From assembly GCA_964035575.1 (NCBI GenBank), contig OZ037866.1:1481364-1545363 (forward strand): 64,000 nucleotides of DNA. The letters run 5' to 3'. The notes under the pieces were generated by a model, which was not told the origin of the DNA, ran no database searches, and was given only the letters and a program-made list of their open reading frames with translations. The translations under genes and the position numbers were made by a program. Source of the stretch: Rhynchopus sp. YZ270_cl-10. Taxonomy: Eukaryota > Euglenozoa > Diplonemea > Diplonemida > Diplonemidae. Positions 61,883 to 64,000 of this stretch are shown piece after piece; positions within the stretch are counted from its first letter, which is position 1; each line of letters opens with the position of its first letter.

Positions 61883-64000
61883 ACATCCAAGCCTCGCTCT
61901 GCGCCCTCAGCAATTCCCTCACCCTCGCTTGCTTCTTCTGGTCAGGGATGCCTTCCACTGACAGAGGATGCGAGCGATCCGCCCCCTCCATCGCGGTGTC
62001 GAGGTCCTCCTCCTGCTCCTGCTCATCATCATCCATCTCCTCCACCTTCACACGCACCTCGGTGTCTGCCGCCTCGGCCTGTCGCCCCACCTCCTCCTCC
62101 AGCTGATCCCGAGAAGGGGTTCCCCAGCTGACCCTGCCTTCCCGAACGACGATGACCGCGCTGGTCTTGCCCCAGGTGTCGCAGTATCCGGCCTCCCCTG
62201 CTATCTTCCTAACCGCCTGACGGGCGACCACCGACTCCGGGCAATCACCGTCCCCCTCCCCGTTCCCACTCCACGGCTGCTGTGTCGCCCAGCAGTACAG
62301 GAACTCGCCCGGGCACGGAGAAGCACCTTGAGGACCAAAGAGAGCCATCCAGTCGCCGACACAGTCAGGTTCGAGTCCTTCAGGGTCGTCGCCCACCGCT
62401 CTCCGCACCGCATGGCAGGGGAGGAATAGCCGCCCTTCGCACACCACCCCAAAGCACCGCCCGTATGCCACCATGCGTTCTGCCTCCAGCTGTCGGGAGA
62501 GGTTCACCGCCGTCAACAACAGAGTGGTCGCCTTCTGCTCCGACTCATGCTTAGCTGCGATGGCGTAATGCCTCTCGCAGCGTTGCCTGTCATACTCCGC
62601 CCGGAGCGACTCTCCTGCTTCGGGGTGCCGATCGCAGTCTTCCAAGTACTGCGCATGCATCCTCTTCGCGTCCTCTGCGAGTTCCCGCTTGTGCCTGGCG
62701 GTCAGCTCCTCCACACGATGCCTGTCCGCCGCCTTCGCCTGGTCCAGACGCACATTCTGTTCCTCCAGGAAACGACTCAACTCCTGCTGGCGGTCGCCAA
62801 AAGTGCCCCGAAGCGCGGCCAAATCCGGTCCCCACGACCGACGATGCTCCCGCCGTACCTCCAGGGCTTGCTGCCACGCGTCCGACGCACGCTGCAACGC
62901 TTCCTTCTTCTCCTGGTCCGCCTTTTGTTGTTGCTGCTTCTGCTGTTTCCGTTGCTTCTCGTGCTTCTGCTGCTTCTGTTCTGCCTGCTGCCCCTCTTCG
63001 CCCGCCATTGGCGTGTCTACCTCCTCGACGTCCTCGCCCTCGGGAGCTGGCACTGCTGGAGAAGGAGCCCGTTTAGGTGGTGGGTCTCCGCTCCCCTCCG
63101 CAGAGGCAGCCTGAGCCGGAACATTCGAGTGCAAAAAAGACAGGGCACTGAAGTATTCCGCCCTGCCAATTTGCGACAGAGGGCAGTGCTTGGACCCCTG
63201 AGCGCAGTGCAGACATGCCAAGCCACCACACGTGTGACAGCAGAAGTGTGCGTCCGACGCATCGAAGAGCTTGCTGCATTGTTCGCACTGCAGGAAAGTG
63301 TTCGACGCCTCCGCCTCCCTCGCTCCCACAAAAGCCATGGGGCGCTCTGACTGGCACTCCCCCTTACCACCTGTGGCCTCAAAAGACAGGATGTGCTGCT
63401 GCAGAGCCGGGTCCATGGTGAGGGGCTCGTAGTGTCCCGGGATACTGCCGGATCCATCTGACGCCTCCCGGTCACCCGAGTGGAGGAGAAGGACCACTGC
63501 CTTAGGCCGTTTTCTTGGCACCATCAGAGAAGGGCGGGCGAACTCGTTGAGGATGACCACAGATACCTCAAGAGCCTCCCCTGCCCCCGCCACTGCAATG
63601 GCATCCGCCCACGTACGCTCGTCTCCTCTGTCCCCACTCGTCATCAGCCGCTGCCAGACCCCAAAATTAGGGACAGCCGCACTCGACAGATCAGCGCGGC
63701 CCTGGACCTTCTTCACTGCCGCCTGGCGCAGACCCTCCACCGACAAATCCGTGCGCCCGGTGGCGAAGAGCAAAGCCTCAAAAGCACAGTCCCCCGCCAC
63801 AAACGACCAAGTCACCTTCGAGGCTCCCAGCTTGGCCGCCTGTTCCGTCGCCCGAGGCCTCTGCGCTGCCGGGCACTCACGCAAAAACTCCCACTCACGC
63901 ACCACATCGAGACCCGGCCCTTCCGGAATCACGGTAGCCGAATCGAACCTCCCGGTCCGCTTCCTCGGTGGCTCCACGTGGTCCGGCTTCACGTCCCTCT
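61880..64000 (-). CDS. LINE (minus-strand copy) polyprotein, OTU and C-terminal part, open at window edge
   Basis: The minus-strand frame enters from beyond 64000; about 700 codons are visible. OTU-like domain with AGDCAFEAL (Cys near 63795) and GHYEPL (His near 63435), so the catalytic pair is present. A Cys/His finger follows (CEQC...HFCCHTCGGLACLHC, about 63180-63290), then a Gln/Lys/Glu-rich coiled coil (about 62500-63000), then a domain with GRLFLPCHAVRRAV and FLYCWAT (about 62260-62440) that resembles the C-terminal domain of the plus-strand LINE. The frame meets the truncated insertion at 61889 and continues at 61077. RT and nuclease, if present, would lie outside the window. It is related to, but clearly diverged from, the plus-strand LINE. 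Confidence 0.75.

Overview
This window comes from a repeat-rich nuclear genome of a microbial eukaryote. The evidence is short spliceosomal introns (most donors GTATxx), long low-complexity intergenic DNA, retrotransposons of two classes, many inverted-repeat DNA elements and a 5S rRNA-like sequence. Several features suggest Euglenozoa, perhaps a diplonemid: all host genes lie on the + strand, polypyrimidine-AG tracts precede several start codons, the 5S-like sequence has AATACACCT and GATTT-AGAAGTTAAGC wording, and a tyrosine-recombinase retrotransposon has gag-YR-RT order. This placement is an inference from memory of those families, not a demonstrated identity.

Host genes, left to right (all +): the 3' end of an AAAP-type amino-acid transporter (1-423); a secreted beta-propeller-like protein (5864-6961); a five-exon 151-aa protein with a p97-binding-like motif (16657-17384); a large receptor with a cyclase-homology domain (17867-23066, two exons); a FabG-like short-chain dehydrogenase (23899-24654); a doubtful small ORF (27565-27948); a second receptor copy 13.3 kb from the first (31162-36269, two exons); and a multicopper oxidase (43385-45952). 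The two receptors are mosaic: near-identical through most of exon 1, but strongly diverged in parts of the cytoplasmic region and unrelated in the intron. Both have lost key class III cyclase residues.

Mobile DNA fills much of the rest. 7.6-11.8 kb holds a tyrosine-recombinase retrotransposon (gag-like, recombinase, RT/RNase H). DNA elements without a visible transposase include a 1.2-kb near-perfect palindrome (1094-2290), a hAT-like element with an 8-bp duplication (4434-5169), a TTAA-flanked piggyBac-like element (11891-14358) with another element nested inside (13170-14265), and TA-flanked G-rich inverted-repeat elements (39287-39627, 40770-40925, and inverted ends at 25011 and 30920). 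A tRNA-derived SINE with an 8-bp target duplication lies at 36371-36570.

The right end (47-64 kb) is an array of 9- to 10-bp satellites around a truncated 5S rRNA, followed by a nest of LINEs. A minus-strand LINE, still open at the window edge, has been split twice. One insertion is a roughly 11-kb plus-strand LINE encoding three OTU-like domains, a reverse transcriptase and a restriction-like endonuclease. The other is a 5'-truncated copy of that same LINE. Joining the three minus-strand pieces across the target duplications restores one continuous reading frame.
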